Below are positions 21,764 to 32,833 of a stretch of 41,936 nt of DNA, in pieces. Position numbers and translations under genes: made by a program. The notes beneath the pieces are model-generated. The model did no database searches. It had not been told where the DNA came from and saw only the letters and a program-made list of their open reading frames with translations. Position 1 is the stretch's first letter. Each line of letters opens with the position of its first letter. Location of the stretch: assembly GCA_001584585.1 (NCBI GenBank), contig LSYV01000013.1, forward strand, positions 392,292 to 434,227, written 5' to 3'. Source of the DNA: Gonium pectorale (taxonomy: Eukaryota > Chlorophyta > Chlorophyceae > Chlamydomonadales > Volvocaceae).

Positions 21764-24098
21764 GTGGGCAAGGACGAGGCACTGGCGACGTCCTAGCCGT
21801 CGCTGTGTTGAACTTCCCCGGGCACCATGAGCTATGCTAGGCTTACATACTCTCTTTTGAGTCTCGTTTGATTCGAAATCCGTCCTTTTTGTCGCGCTTT
21901 GGTCCGCTAAGTACTGTTTAAGCGTGTTGTTTGCTGGCTGTATGTGTGTCGCCTTTCCCTAATTACACTGTGTCGGAGTATTGGGAGTGTGATGCCTTGC
22001 AAAGAATGCAAATGAGAGCCTTCCTTTGGCGGCTTGCCACGCATCCTCGCAATCCAGTTCTCGGGCGTGTCTGACACTGAACGAACATCCTCTTGCCGTC
22101 ATGACATATCGCTCTCATACTTGCAAGGCCGTTTGTGGCGAGATATCGCAGTTCCTCATGCTAAGAATGCGGTTGAGCTTGGGTTGTGCTTGGCAGCACT
22201 GTCCATACTACGCATGTTGCAAGGAGGATCAATTCGTCTAGATCCTAGATCCTAGCACCACAACCACTGCAGTGCAGAGCTGTGCAACGTTTTGCCATGG
22301 AATGTCTTGCGTTCGTGGGCCCAAATAAGGGGCGGTCTGTGAGTGCGCATCAAATCACCCTTTCCAATCGCCAGAAACGCTCCTTCTCTCCTCTTTACTA
22401 CTCTTGACATTCCTGCACCAGAATCATGTACGTGCCTGCACGTCTGTCTGGGTGCCGTTCACATGTTGCCGTCCTTATTGTATGTATTATGGAATTGCGG
22501 TGCGTTCGGAAGTTGCGTACCTTGCCAAGGGCGGGGCTTTGATACCTGGCACGTGCATGCTTCATGGATGCCAACGCAGCCACCTGGCGCTGGTGCGTGG
22601 AGCGCGTCTCAGTAGTCGGTCCATGTGGTTGTTTAACTGCGCGTAGCATCCTGATCCTCTCTCGGAAGTTCTTCGGTACGTGCTGTGTGACCCAGGGGTC
22701 ACCCTGGCCGATTACCTCACCTGAGTTCTTCATCATGGCATTGAAGGCCGTCGTGAGCAGCGTGCCATACCCCTCACCCGGACATACACCGGGATCGTGC
22801 CAAAAGGCCGGCAAACAGCAGCCATGTAGTGCCATTATGTAACGCCATAGCAGCACTGCGCCGGTCGATATAGCCCTGAAGAAGAACCGCCGCACACGCG
22901 ATCCAGTGCCTCATTTCAGGAAGTAATCGAAACAGCCATTTCCTCCTGACCACTGCAGTTTGGCAGCAAACATGGGCCCTGCGGCTCCAACATGATAGAC
23001 TGTGTCGAGCACTGTTCGTAGAGCCCGACAGCCCTTTGCACTGGACATTCGGTTGAACAGCGTTTAATGCGAGCTGTGACCTCACGGAGCAGACCGCGGT
23101 ACTATGTACTACTCATGGAGACAGGTGCGGCCTGGCGGCGCGCCTGGCGGACATGATGTGAGCGAGACATCAACGCCAGCTGCCGACCACGGGTAGCATG
23201 CTGTGGTGGGACTGGTAAGTACTGTGGGTAGGAATTAGTAACCACACCCGGGCAGTGAGCGCTGGACTACTTGTCGATGCACGCTAATGGATTGGCCGTT
23301 TGCACCGACATTTTAGTCATAATGGATCTGCATCGTTTGTTGCCAAGTTCAGAAACTCAATAACCTGAAATACTAGTAATTATGGTGTGCCCGGCGGAGA
23401 CGGGATACTGAAGGCATCAGAGGACCCTAATGCGTGCCCTAATGTGCGTAAACGGCCTTTCACGGTACCATGTTAGCCCTGTCGGCGTCGGCGTGACGGG
23501 AGCAGTCGACGCAGCGCACTCGCAATAGGCATGCTTGGCTGCTACACGTTCTCGTTGTGCCCAAATGTTCGTGATTGTGGACTAGGCAACGACACCGTGC
23601 CACCACTACCCAAGCCGTTGTTGCAATCCCCTTGCACCCCGGCATGTGATGCCGGTTTTCGTGCGAAACTGGATAGGGCGGAGCGCTAAGGCATGGGAGT
23701 GGGGCGTGCGAAGTTTGTTATTGGTGCGAGGACATGTTCAAGGACGGGAACCGACGTGGCAGAGCCAGCAGGTAGGCCAGCTCTCATATTTCAACCTAGC
23801 AAAATGCGTTTAGAAAGAAAAATTCGGAAAGTTGAACCGCGTCAACTAGGCGGCGCAGTGCACTTGGGAAGCGCAGCAGCCGTGACCTGGATTCTGTCCG
23901 CTGCCATACTCCGTCGCCTCCTGCCCTACCAGTTGCGTTGACATATTTCACATAGCTTTTAAATTTCTATAATGCAGGACACACCCCTTGTGTTGAGCCT
24001 GGTAGGGACGCCTTCCTGGCTTCGCCTGTGGTCAACCATTTAACCCGCTGTCCTAAACTGCTAGCTTGACCGACATAGCTCAAAAAGACAACGCAGCC
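21764..24098. other. 3' UTR and intergenic region, no gene recognised
   Basis: About 2.3 kb between two plus-strand genes. The first part is probably 3' UTR. Open frames occur on both strands (for example minus 22398-22895), but they have mixed composition, no family resemblance and no matched splice sites. An AT-rich stretch at about 23941-23975, before the next ATG, could be core promoter DNA of the HMMR-like gene; no sharper motif is visible. Confidence 0.6.
22838..22842 (+). terminator. Candidate poly(A) signal TGTAA of the giant gene
   Basis: TGTAA is the usual volvocine poly(A) signal. This is the first plus-strand copy I find after the stop at 21763 and implies a 3' UTR of about 1.08 kb, which is long but not exceptional in these algae. 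Confidence 0.4.
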
Positions 24099-24329
24099 AT
24101 GGTGTTGGGCTTCGGCAAGGGGCCAGAACGGTTCCTCGCAGCGAAGGAGCAAACGCCGGGTCCCGGTCCGTGTGCTGTGGCTCAAGCTTCCTTGGAACAT
24201 GCCAAACTTACTCTGGTGGTGCTCCCGATGACACTACAGGAGCCTATGACCCCAAGGTGCTCGACACTCGACTGGACCCGCGCAGCGGCTTCCTCACCGG
24301 CGAGCGCTTCTCCTCGCAAGAACTTGAAG
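24099..24329 (+). other. N-terminal PG-rich motif split by a 74-bp intron
   Basis: Exon 1 (24099-24165) ends TPGP+G and exon 2 (24240-24329) begins GA-GCC-TAT, rebuilding T-P-G-P-G-A-Y-D-P-K-V-L. FLTGERF follows about 17 residues later. This pairing of PGxGxYD with a later (S/G)x(R)F is the HMMR N-terminal signature and also resembles sperm-tail PG-rich (SHIPPO) repeats of microtubule-inner and axonemal proteins. Only one copy is present. Read straight through, the frame would continue into a different, implausible sequence, which supports the intron at 24166-24239. Confidence 0.75.
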
Positions 24330-27300
24330 GTAATTTAAACACTGACTGTCTGCTTCGGTGTGTCTGTGCGCTAAGAGACTTCCGGGACTTTCCTTCTCGG
24401 CGACCTGACTTCTCACTGATTCGCCTCGCGCAGGAACTGAGGAGCCGGCGCAGGCGTCACCGCCTCGCGAAAGAAAGATTGCCCAATCGGGCAACGACCG
24501 GAAGTTCTCGTGGGCGACGCAACGTATCCATGAGCTCACCAAGGAGCTCGAGGCAGCACAAAAGCGTGTCAAGGCGAGTGCGCTGTCACTTTCCCAGGAT
24601 GCACCGAGGGCATAACGCTGCTCATGGGAGGAAGGATTTCCCCCGTGTGTTTCTCCCTTGTTTCCCCTGACTTTTCCCACCTCGATGTAGCACACTTGCA
24701 CCTGGTGGGATGTTCATTACCATTGTGCCACACCCTATGCAGGAGCTACACAAGGCCCTTCAGGAGCAACAGCAGAAATTGGAGAAGGCGGACAAGGAAC
24801 TGGAGGTAGCGCAGAAGAGCAAGGCCCATTTGCAGGCGGGTGTTCTGTTAGATGGGAGGGCGCTGTGCTACTAGCATAGCTCGACTTTGTTCGGTATCCA
24901 AGTTACGGGGTTACGGGGTTGACCTCCATCGCCAGGGGCTCTGTATGCCAGCATGTCTACCTCCGCTGCAGGAGCTGCCTGGATTAAGCGGCCTGGTCAA
25001 CCCGATATGCAGGCCAAGCTCGATGAACATCTTCAAGTTCTTGAGGCTGCAAAGGCCCAGCTTTCGTCCACCGAAAGCCGGCTGGCGGAGTCGGTTGTCA
25101 AGGAGCAGGGAGCCGCTGCACGCGTTGAACAGCTTGCCCTGGAGCTTCGGCAGGTATGTACTCATGAAGTGTCTCACTGGTTGCACTCTTCAGCTATTAC
25201 CTACCCTGATTGCCGATTCTGGACACCCGGCAGGTCAACGAAGCGCGTGCTCTGCTAGAGCAGCAGCATACCGTCCTGAAAGGGAAGGCGGAGGATCTGC
25301 AGCGCAAGGCTGGTGAGTCTCGAGCCCTGGCGCGTGCGTGATTTATGCCAGGATGCAAATGTGCGAATCGCATCCTTCTTGATTAACACTATGAGATGCT
25401 TCCCTTGTGCGCAGACTCCACCTGTGCACAGTTGGCAGCTGCTGAGGAGCAGCTCAGCGCAAGCCGCGTGGAATGTACGGCTTTGCGCGCCTCCGTCGCC
25501 TCACTTCAAATCCAGTGCAGCCAGCAGACAGCCGAGGTGGCTTCCCTAAAGGCAATGCTAGAGGAGTCGCAACACCAGGTCGTGTCGTTAGGGTTGCTGT
25601 TGACGGCAGCCCGCACATCCCTGGAAGCGGCCCAGGCATCGGTCAGCGACCTCACAAGCAGCCTCCAGGCCAGCAAAGACGAGGCTCAGGGGCTTCGTGC
25701 CGAGCTGGCAGCAGCCCGCTCCGAAGCCGGCGAACGTGGCAAGCTGCTGGCGGAGGTGGAGGCCGAGCTTGCTAGCACACAGCAACGCGCGATGGTGCTT
25801 CAGCAGGAGGTCACCTCGAAGGAGGCCTCTGTCGAGACGCTCAGCGCGCGCATGGCGGTCCAGGTCTCAGAGCTGCTGCAGCAGAAGCTCACTAGCGAGA
25901 GCATGGCGGGCGAGTTGGAAGCTATGCGGCGGGACGTTGCACAGCGTGACGCCTCGATTGGAGGCCTGAACGGGCAGGTGGCAGAGCTGGAGCAGCAGTT
26001 AACTGCGCAGAAGGCAGCCGCAGAGGGGCTGACAGCTGATCTGCGGCTGCGTCACAGCGAGCTAGATTCAGCTCGCGCACGTGAGCAGGAGCTCAAGCTG
26101 CTGAAGGCTGAGCTCGAGGGGCAGCTAAGCGTCAAGTCGGCATTGTGCGAGGAGCTCGGGACGTCCGTTGACAGACTGACGCAGCAGGTGTCGGCCATGC
26201 AGGAGGAGCTCGCAGCACAGACAGCGACTAACGGCTGTCTCACCTTGCAGCTGAGTGAGGCGCGTGCGGCAGCAGAGCAGCAGGCGCAGCAGCTTGCGGA
26301 GCGCTGCATTAGGATAACTCAATTGGAGTCCGAGGTTGCCTTGCGCTTTGCCAATGAACAGCAGCAAGCGCAGCTGCTGACTGAACGTGCAGCGGCGATT
26401 GAGGAGCTGCAGGGAGCCGTCGCTGTGAGGGCCATCGAAGTGGCAGATCTCTCTTCACAGCTAGCCTCGCAGCGCTCCGCTGCTGAAGCTACGCGCAGCG
26501 AGATGTTTGCACTTACCCAGACCTTGGCGCAGCGTGACGACAGCGTTGCCGGGCTGCAGTCCCAGATGCAGCAGCTTACCACCAGCATCGCCAGCCTGCA
26601 GAGCAGCGGCGAGGAGGCGGCCGGGCGGATCGCGTTCCTGGAGAAAGTGGTCACCGACCGTGACAATTCAATCGCTAGCATGGCAAATGAGACCGCGGAC
26701 CTTAGGGCCACGATGGCAGAGCGGGACCGCACGATCGCGTCATTGACAGCCGACCTCCAGGTCCGCATTGCAGCATCGGAGCAGCTCAACGCGACCGTGG
26801 AGCACTTGCAGGCGATGCTGTCCGAGCGAGAGTCTGCAGCCGCGAGCCTCTCTACCCAGTTGGTGGAGCGCCGGATGGAGCTGGCCGCTCGCGACGCCCG
26901 CGTCACCCAGCTCCTTGCAGACGCCGAGGCAGCGACGCAATCCGCAGCAGCTGCCGCGGAGCGAAGCGCCGCCATGGAGGCTTCGTTCAACCAGGAGCTG
27001 GCGGCTGCGCGGGCTGCCTTGGCTGAAGGCGCTGCCCGAGAGGTGGCGCTGCGTGAGCAGCTGGCGACGGATGCCCAGCGGCTGAAGGAGATGGTGGAGG
27101 CCAAGCAGCTGCTGGACAGCGACCACGCCAAGGTCCTGGTGCAGGCGCAGGTGCTGCATGATACCAATGAGTTACTGCAGCGTGAGCAGGTACAAGTGCA
27201 GGCTGAGCTGCAGGCTCTGCAAGGCGCCCATGAGGTGCTGCAGCACGGGCATTCGCGTATGCAAGCAGAGGTACAGTCCTTGCGGTCCGCTCATGAGGCG

Positions 27301-30300
27301 CTACAGCGTGAGCGTGGGCAGCTGGTTGAGGAGGTAGGCGCCCTGCGTGTCGAGCGCTCGGGGCTGCTGAGCGGACTGCAGGAGCACAGCCAGGAGCGCC
27401 TCGCGTTGAGTGAGAAGCTGATGGACATGGAGGGACAGCTCGCTAAGGCGCAGGAGGGGGTAAGTCGCGGGTCGTTGTTCTATTGGACGGGCTGCTAGAA
27501 GCCGGCTCTGTTCTACCCTCGCTCAAGGCGTCTTGGTGCACGGGGCAAGCTACTACGCTACTGCATGTATGGCATCCATGCATAATGATTTTCGTTTCTA
27601 GCCCGCACATATCCAAAGCATAGTATTGCATGCACGGGGTCTGGCAAGGCATGGCTCTCATGCTTTCCCGCTTTTCTGCTTTCCTATCCGGACAGGTCGC
27701 CGCTCTTCAGGCCCATGTGCAACAGTCAGATGCGACACTGGAGCGGCAGGCTGCTGAGCTGGAAGTCCTCCAGGACGATCTGGCCGCACGCACTTCCTTT
27801 GCCGAGGAGCTGCAGTTTAAGGGAGCGGCTCTTGCGAGCCGGTTGTCTGAGGTGGAAGCAGAGCGAGACGGCCTGTCGCAAAGCCTTGCGTCAGAACGGG
27901 CCGCCCTTACGGGCCGTGATGCCCAGTGCTTGGCACTGCGGTGCCGGGTTGCTGAGCTGGAAGCGGCTCTGTCCTCAGCTGCCCAACACGAGGCACAGCT
28001 GCATGAGGCAATGGCGAGCCTGCAAGCGGAGATGCACCAGGAGGTGGCCAGGGCTACGACCGTGGCGCAAGAGGTGCGTTGCAGGGCGTTTTCAGCGCGG
28101 GAGTCGCGCACTACCTGCGTAAGCGCTTGCTTCTGGTCGCCTGGCCTGATCAGACTTACGGGACTTTGCCTGCAAGCCAACCATCTTCCATTGACCACGG
28201 TGTAGGCGGACGCGCGTGCCGCAACCCTTGAGCGCGATCTTGAGGAGTCTCGCAACGCCAATGCGGCAATGGGTGTGGACCTGGCGCAGCTTGTCACCGA
28301 TCTGCAGGGGCGCGAAATGGAATTGAAGGTAGGCGCATGTACAGATGCTTGATATCGGGCGCATCAGCAAACGGACGGCCTTCGTGTGTTCACGTCCTTG
28401 TCTGGGAGTATTTCCATGTGGTCAGGCCAGGTCTAAGGTCCCCTTGGCGTCTGTAATGCAGGAAATGACGAAGGCTCGCAACGAAGCCGCCAGCAGCCTC
28501 ATTGCAGGGGAGGCCATCCGTGAGGACCTGCAGACGCAGCTGGAGGAGCTACGGCGGCAGGCCTTGGAAACACAGGTACGGCGTCCATGACGATGCGGAT
28601 CCACGTCGGAGAGCCGCGAAGCATCTGAGGGCCTGAAGCATGTGCCAGAGCGCATGGCCCGTTCGATCTGGGCCTCCTTGATCGTTTGATTTAATATCGG
28701 ACATGCAAGAAACGAGCTGTTTCCCAAACCATGGCAGGCCGGGTTTGCAGGGGCCAAGGCCCGTGCAGCTCAGATGGAGGCTGAAACCGAATCCCTTCGG
28801 ACGATGGTGGCGTCAGCCCAAGAGGAGGCCGCGGCCACGCGCGAGGAGGCGTTGATCCTGGTGACGGACCTCGACCAGGTGCGGAGCTTCTATTGCAACC
28901 CTTGCGGCTGCCTCGATGGCCCTGAAGCGCTCACGCATGAAGTTGTAGGTGTTCATTGCAGTATCGCGTAAGGTTTGGGCTGCTATGGGGCCCTTTTGGC
29001 GCATGGCACCCTACCTGTTTTTTGACGCTCGTGACTCACCTTGACCTAGATTGTTACTCACCTCGGCATCGCAGGCCCGCTCACAGCTTCGGCATCACGA
29101 AAGGCAGGAGCAGGAGATGGACAACATGCGGCAGGAGCTTGAGCAGATGTTCTCGCGGCTGCAGGAGGCGGAGGCCTCCAACGCAGGGCTGCGCAGCCAG
29201 GTGGGTTTACGACGTGCAACGCAATTAGACGCTCTTAGTGCCCCTGCATCAGGTGGTACAGTGCCCCTTACGGGCGCGACACATGTACCCGACCTGAGGA
29301 ATGCCACTTGAGTTGTACACATGCTTCGCCTGGGTCGAAGAGGACTGTTGACACGTTCATCAGTCTTCTGCACATTGCAGCACACTTTCTGGCCCTAGAG
29401 ACGGTCGCCATGTGCATTGCAACTACAGATTATGGAGATGCAGGGCAGCATTGCCTCCATGACGCCAATCTGCTCTCGCGCCAAGCTTGACGACCAGGTA
29501 CGCAAGGGGATGCACTAGAAGGGGTTCAAGAGGTGGCGCATGGTTAGGCACCTGCACCTGTAAGGACGGGTTATGGTGACATATTGGGTCGCGTAAGTCC
29601 ATGCGCACTGAACGGTTCTTTGCACCCATATGGGGCAGCAACCTAAGCCCTAAGGGATTGACAGTTTGTCGCCAAAGTCGGACATTGATCTGCACGTAGG
29701 TTCGCGCGCTGAGCGAGGCGCTGGAGGCAGCGCACCGCCGCACCGCAGCGCTGGAGCAGAAACTGCAGCATGATGTACTGCTCGAGGCTACGGCCGGGCT
29801 GGAGCTACGCCGGCTGACAGAGGAGAACGACCACCTCGTGGCGCGACTCCAAAAGATGGAAACTGACCTCAAGTGCGTTGGTACCGACCGGCAGTGCGTT
29901 CGTTGCCTGACTGCATCCTGGACATGCGTGGCCTGGCCGTATTGAATCTTCTGCTGCTGATCAACAGAGTTCCCTGGTTGACGTTATTCCCGGCTGTGCG
30001 CATTGCGCTCGTCGGGTTTCCGCAGGGAGCAGTCTGTCCTGGGCCACAACAACCACAGGCAAAAGATTCAGTACCACCTGCGCCTGAAGCAAGAGCTCGA
30101 GGAGCTGCGCCACGAGTGCACGGTCATGTGTCGAGAGAAGTTCCAACTGGAGCAGTGTATTAGGTGTGGGATTGGGGAGGGGGTGGCACGCGGCGGCGTC
30201 GCCGTATCACAGGGCCTGCCAGCGTTGCGACTCCCTGCATCGGCCACGTAGCACTTGCGGTGTACAATCGGTGCCATGTGCCATGTGTATAAGATGCCAT

Positions 30301-31899
30301 TGTGCCATGACGGCATGGCTCCGTGAATGGGGCCAACGGAGCCCCCACGAGCTTCCTCTAAATCCTATCCCCCTCTGCCAAATAAGATAAGAACAAACCC
30401 CATCCCCTTCCATAGGTACCTTGCGGTCCAGGTGGGCATGGGCCCTGAGGGCGACAGGAGGGCGCTGGCCACCGCGGACAGGAAGGCCATTGAGAAGGTG
30501 CTGCCTTCCTGCCTCGCCTCCAACGCTATGTTCACCACACCGCTGAGCCAGAGGGTGATGAGGCTGAGTGCCAGGGCCAAGAACAACGAGCAGGGCACCG
30601 TATACGCTGGAGGCAAGGTGCGTTCCCGACTAAATGCGGAAGTGCGGTATAATCCTTGCATGTCCTTGGAGCCAGGCGCTGCCGGTTGGCTGTGCAATTG
30701 GGCCGCTTCTGGCTGTTATGGCAAACGTTTGACGTATACTTCGACCCTTGCTCCGCCCCGACGTGCTTCGCAGGAGCTGTTCGAGGAGGGCATTGCAGAG
30801 GCACGGCGCAAGTGCTTCGACGAGATTAACAGCTGGCGAAACGAGGCCCAGGTATGACCGGGATGCTGCCGATCTCATCTACATGCTCTGCCCCTGTGCG
30901 CATCAATCCTGCTTGCTTTGAAACCTTGGCTCTGTGCATCGCGTGAAAACCCTTTACACTGTCGTCGCTCTCTTTGCTCTTCTTCACCGAGTGCAGTCCA
31001 GGACATCTTTTTGTATCAGTCGCTAATCGCACTGTCCCTGAACGTGCCAACTCCACAGGAGGCGGTTGCGGTTGTAAGCACATCGCCAACGGGGGACCAG
31101 GAGGTGCACGATGCAGCAGAAGGCAGCGGCGGCGGCGCACCGCCGGCCTTGGCCGCTGACGGGCCTGCCATCGTCGGCTCGCCCGATGTCAAGTCTCCCC
31201 GCGGCGAGCGCGACACGTCCTCCCGTCATGCAGTGGAGGTTGGACCCGTGCCCTTTGGCACGCCCATCGCCACCATCCGAGGTGCCGGAACCCCTGCGCC
31301 GGGTAGGTCCTACTGGTGACGCATATCATCCTGCTGACATGGCAGTCTCTTACTATCCCGAACACCACAAACATTCGTACCTGGGAGGACCTATGTATCT
31401 GGCTACCGGCCCCGCAGGAGGTGGGACCGCCGCAGCCGCAGTAGCGCCTACTCCGCAGTCGCTGATTAAGCTGGAGGAGCGCATCAAGCTGCTCATCATC
31501 GACGTCTGCGCGCCTGCCAGCACCCGCCAAAACGCAATGCTCGCCACGGGCGCTGGCGGGCCTGGCACCGGGGGCCAGGGCGCTGGCCCGGTGGACCTAC
31601 CGGCCGGCTCAATCATTGCAACATCCACCATGACGGCTCTTCGTGCAACCGGCAGCATGAGGGACCGTGACCAGGACAAGGAAAAGGCCGCTGCCGCTGC
31701 GGGCGGGAAGGAGCTCGGTCATCCGGCTCCCACGCGCGACCGCTCGGCGCGCATGTCAACGGCCTCGGTTGTGACAGCGCTGGGCGGGGCCGCGGGTGGG
31801 CCGGTGGGCAACGGTTCGCAGGGCGGCCTGGGCGGGGCGAGCCAGCGGCGTATAGGGGCGCCGCCCGTGGCCAGCGGACGTATAAGCATGAAGTTCTAA
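24099..31899 (+). CDS. HMMR/KIF15-tail-like long coiled-coil protein
   Basis: Nineteen exons: 24099-24165, 24240-24329, 24434-24573, 24743-24839, 24972-25153, 25234-25312, 25415-27459, 27696-28073, 28206-28328, 28462-28575, 28759-28878, 29075-29200, 29429-29497, 29700-29872, 30026-30163, 30416-30617, 30774-30851, 31059-31302 and 31418-31899 (stop TAA). The product is about 1,648 residues. The start M-V-L-G-F-G-K-G-P-E-R-F with PGPGAYDP at about residues 20-27 resembles the N-terminus of HMMR; the middle is coiled coil; residues about 1268-1314 carry GHNNHRQKIQYHLRLK. HMMR and kinesin-15 act at spindle microtubules and centrosomes, so a microtubule or basal-body role is inferred. There is no motor domain. 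Exon 3 to 4 needs a GC donor (AAG|GCGAGT). Exon 4/5 has an alternative GC donor at 24835 paired with an acceptor at 25012. The tail ends in a Gly/Ala-rich stretch and a basic GRISMKF. Confidence 0.85.
24434..29872 (+). other. Long coiled-coil region
   Basis: From about residue 60 to 1267 the sequence is Glu/Gln/Ala/Leu-rich with heptad spacing and few Pro or Gly. The largest exon (25415-27459, 681 codons) is a single uninterrupted coiled coil with degenerate repeats around ASLxxQ, LxAQLxExxA and a run near 27160-27320 of repeated LQREQ/LQGAHEVLQ-type units. The downstream exons are short; several are phase 0-0 (378, 123, 114, 120, 126 and 69 nt), typical of a rod extended by exon gain. The acceptor of exon 28759-28878 is a second AG (28757-28758) just after AG at 28749-28750; only the second keeps frame. 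Confidence 0.85.
30026..30163 (+). other. Conserved GH-xxx-QKI C-terminal motif exon
   Basis: This exon (phase 2 to 2) reads K-E-Q-S-V-L-G-H-N-N-H-R-Q-K-I-Q-Y-H-L-R-L-K. The GHxNxxQKIxxxxxLK pattern is shared by the C-terminal ends of HMMR and kinesin-15 tails. It is the best evidence, with the N-terminal PG motif, that this is not a generic coiled-coil protein. Exons 30416-30617 and 30774-30851 that follow have no family I recognise. Confidence 0.65.
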
Positions 31900-32400
31900 T
31901 TGTGATCCGTGCCACTTGCGACTTTCAACACGAGGACGCATTCCTGCTTCGCGATTGGAGTTGCCCGCGTACATAAGCTCCTTTCGTGGCACTGTGATGC
32001 TGCACATTCTGTTATGCGGCGCACAGGAAGAATGGACTGCGCTGCAGAGTGGTGCTTTGAACCGTGGTTCATCGTAACTTGTGAATACTGACAAGAGCGA
32101 GCGGCGAAGAAACGCAGTACGTGCATGGTCTGTGATCGCAGCAAGGGTGATGTGTGAGTTAGTGTTGTGCTTGGACCCAACTTTACCAAGATTGATGATG
32201 ATGGGGCGGGCAGCATGTGCCATACACACATACACTCTTGCCGGGGAACACATGATATGTTTTACACCGAGAATCCAATTAAAGTATTGGTGTGTGTTTG
32301 CGTTTGTGTGCCAATGGCGGCACCGAGTTGCGTATTAGGACGGCAGCGGGGCAGGTTAGTGACGTCTCATTCAGCCGTGAACGTCATGCTACCCGGAGCA

Positions 32401-32405
32401 TTACA
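32401..32405 (-). terminator. Candidate poly(A) signal (TTACA on plus strand) of the ESV1-like gene
   Basis: TTACA reads TGTAA on the minus strand, about 430 nt past the stop at 32834-32836. A second minus-strand TGTAA at 32979-32983 lies inside the open frame, so it could only be used if the true stop is earlier than modelled. Confidence 0.45.
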
Positions 32406-32448
32406 CACGTTGCCATGCCCCATGGGCGTCGTATTTATTAGAACTGGG

Positions 32449-32453
32449 TGTAA
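32449..32453 (+). terminator. Poly(A) signal TGTAA of the HMMR-like gene
   Basis: First plus-strand TGTAA after the stop codon at 31897-31899, giving a 3' UTR of roughly 570 nt, a normal length for volvocine genes. No other gene is seen between 31900 and 32833. Confidence 0.6.
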
Positions 32454-32833
32454 CTGATACTGGGGAGTCTGTTAAGGAGCTGTTTGCGAAAGCTACCATG
32501 CAGCGAAAGTGGGGTCCTTCGCCGGCATCCTCATGTCTCAAGGAACTGAATGTACTTGCTTCGAAGCTGCTCACTGACTAGCGCTCATTGAAGCTGTGCA
32601 TCCACCCTGGATGCATACAACGTTATCGCAGGCTCGTGTGCTTGTTCACACTTGCAACAACAGAGTCCTGCCCCGACTGTATCCACATGACACCCTACAG
32701 AGTGACTTGCCCACCCCACGTGGGTGCCTCATTTTCTACAGTTTCGTCGTCGACGGGTGCATTCCGTCCAGGGCCCGCGGGTCAGGGCCGGAGGCACACA
32801 AGACGAGCCACATTCCAGCACAAGGCTGCAAGC

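Noticed and set aside
22398..22895. Minus-strand 165-codon frame in the intergenic region
   Set aside because: Composition is mixed, with no recognisable motif, no splice partners and probable overlap with the 3' UTR of the upstream gene.
26319..27167. Minus-strand open frame of 282 codons inside the large coiled-coil exon
   Set aside because: Ser/Ala-rich complement of coiled-coil codons, with no splice context or family; the plus frame is open for 681 codons with heptad pattern.
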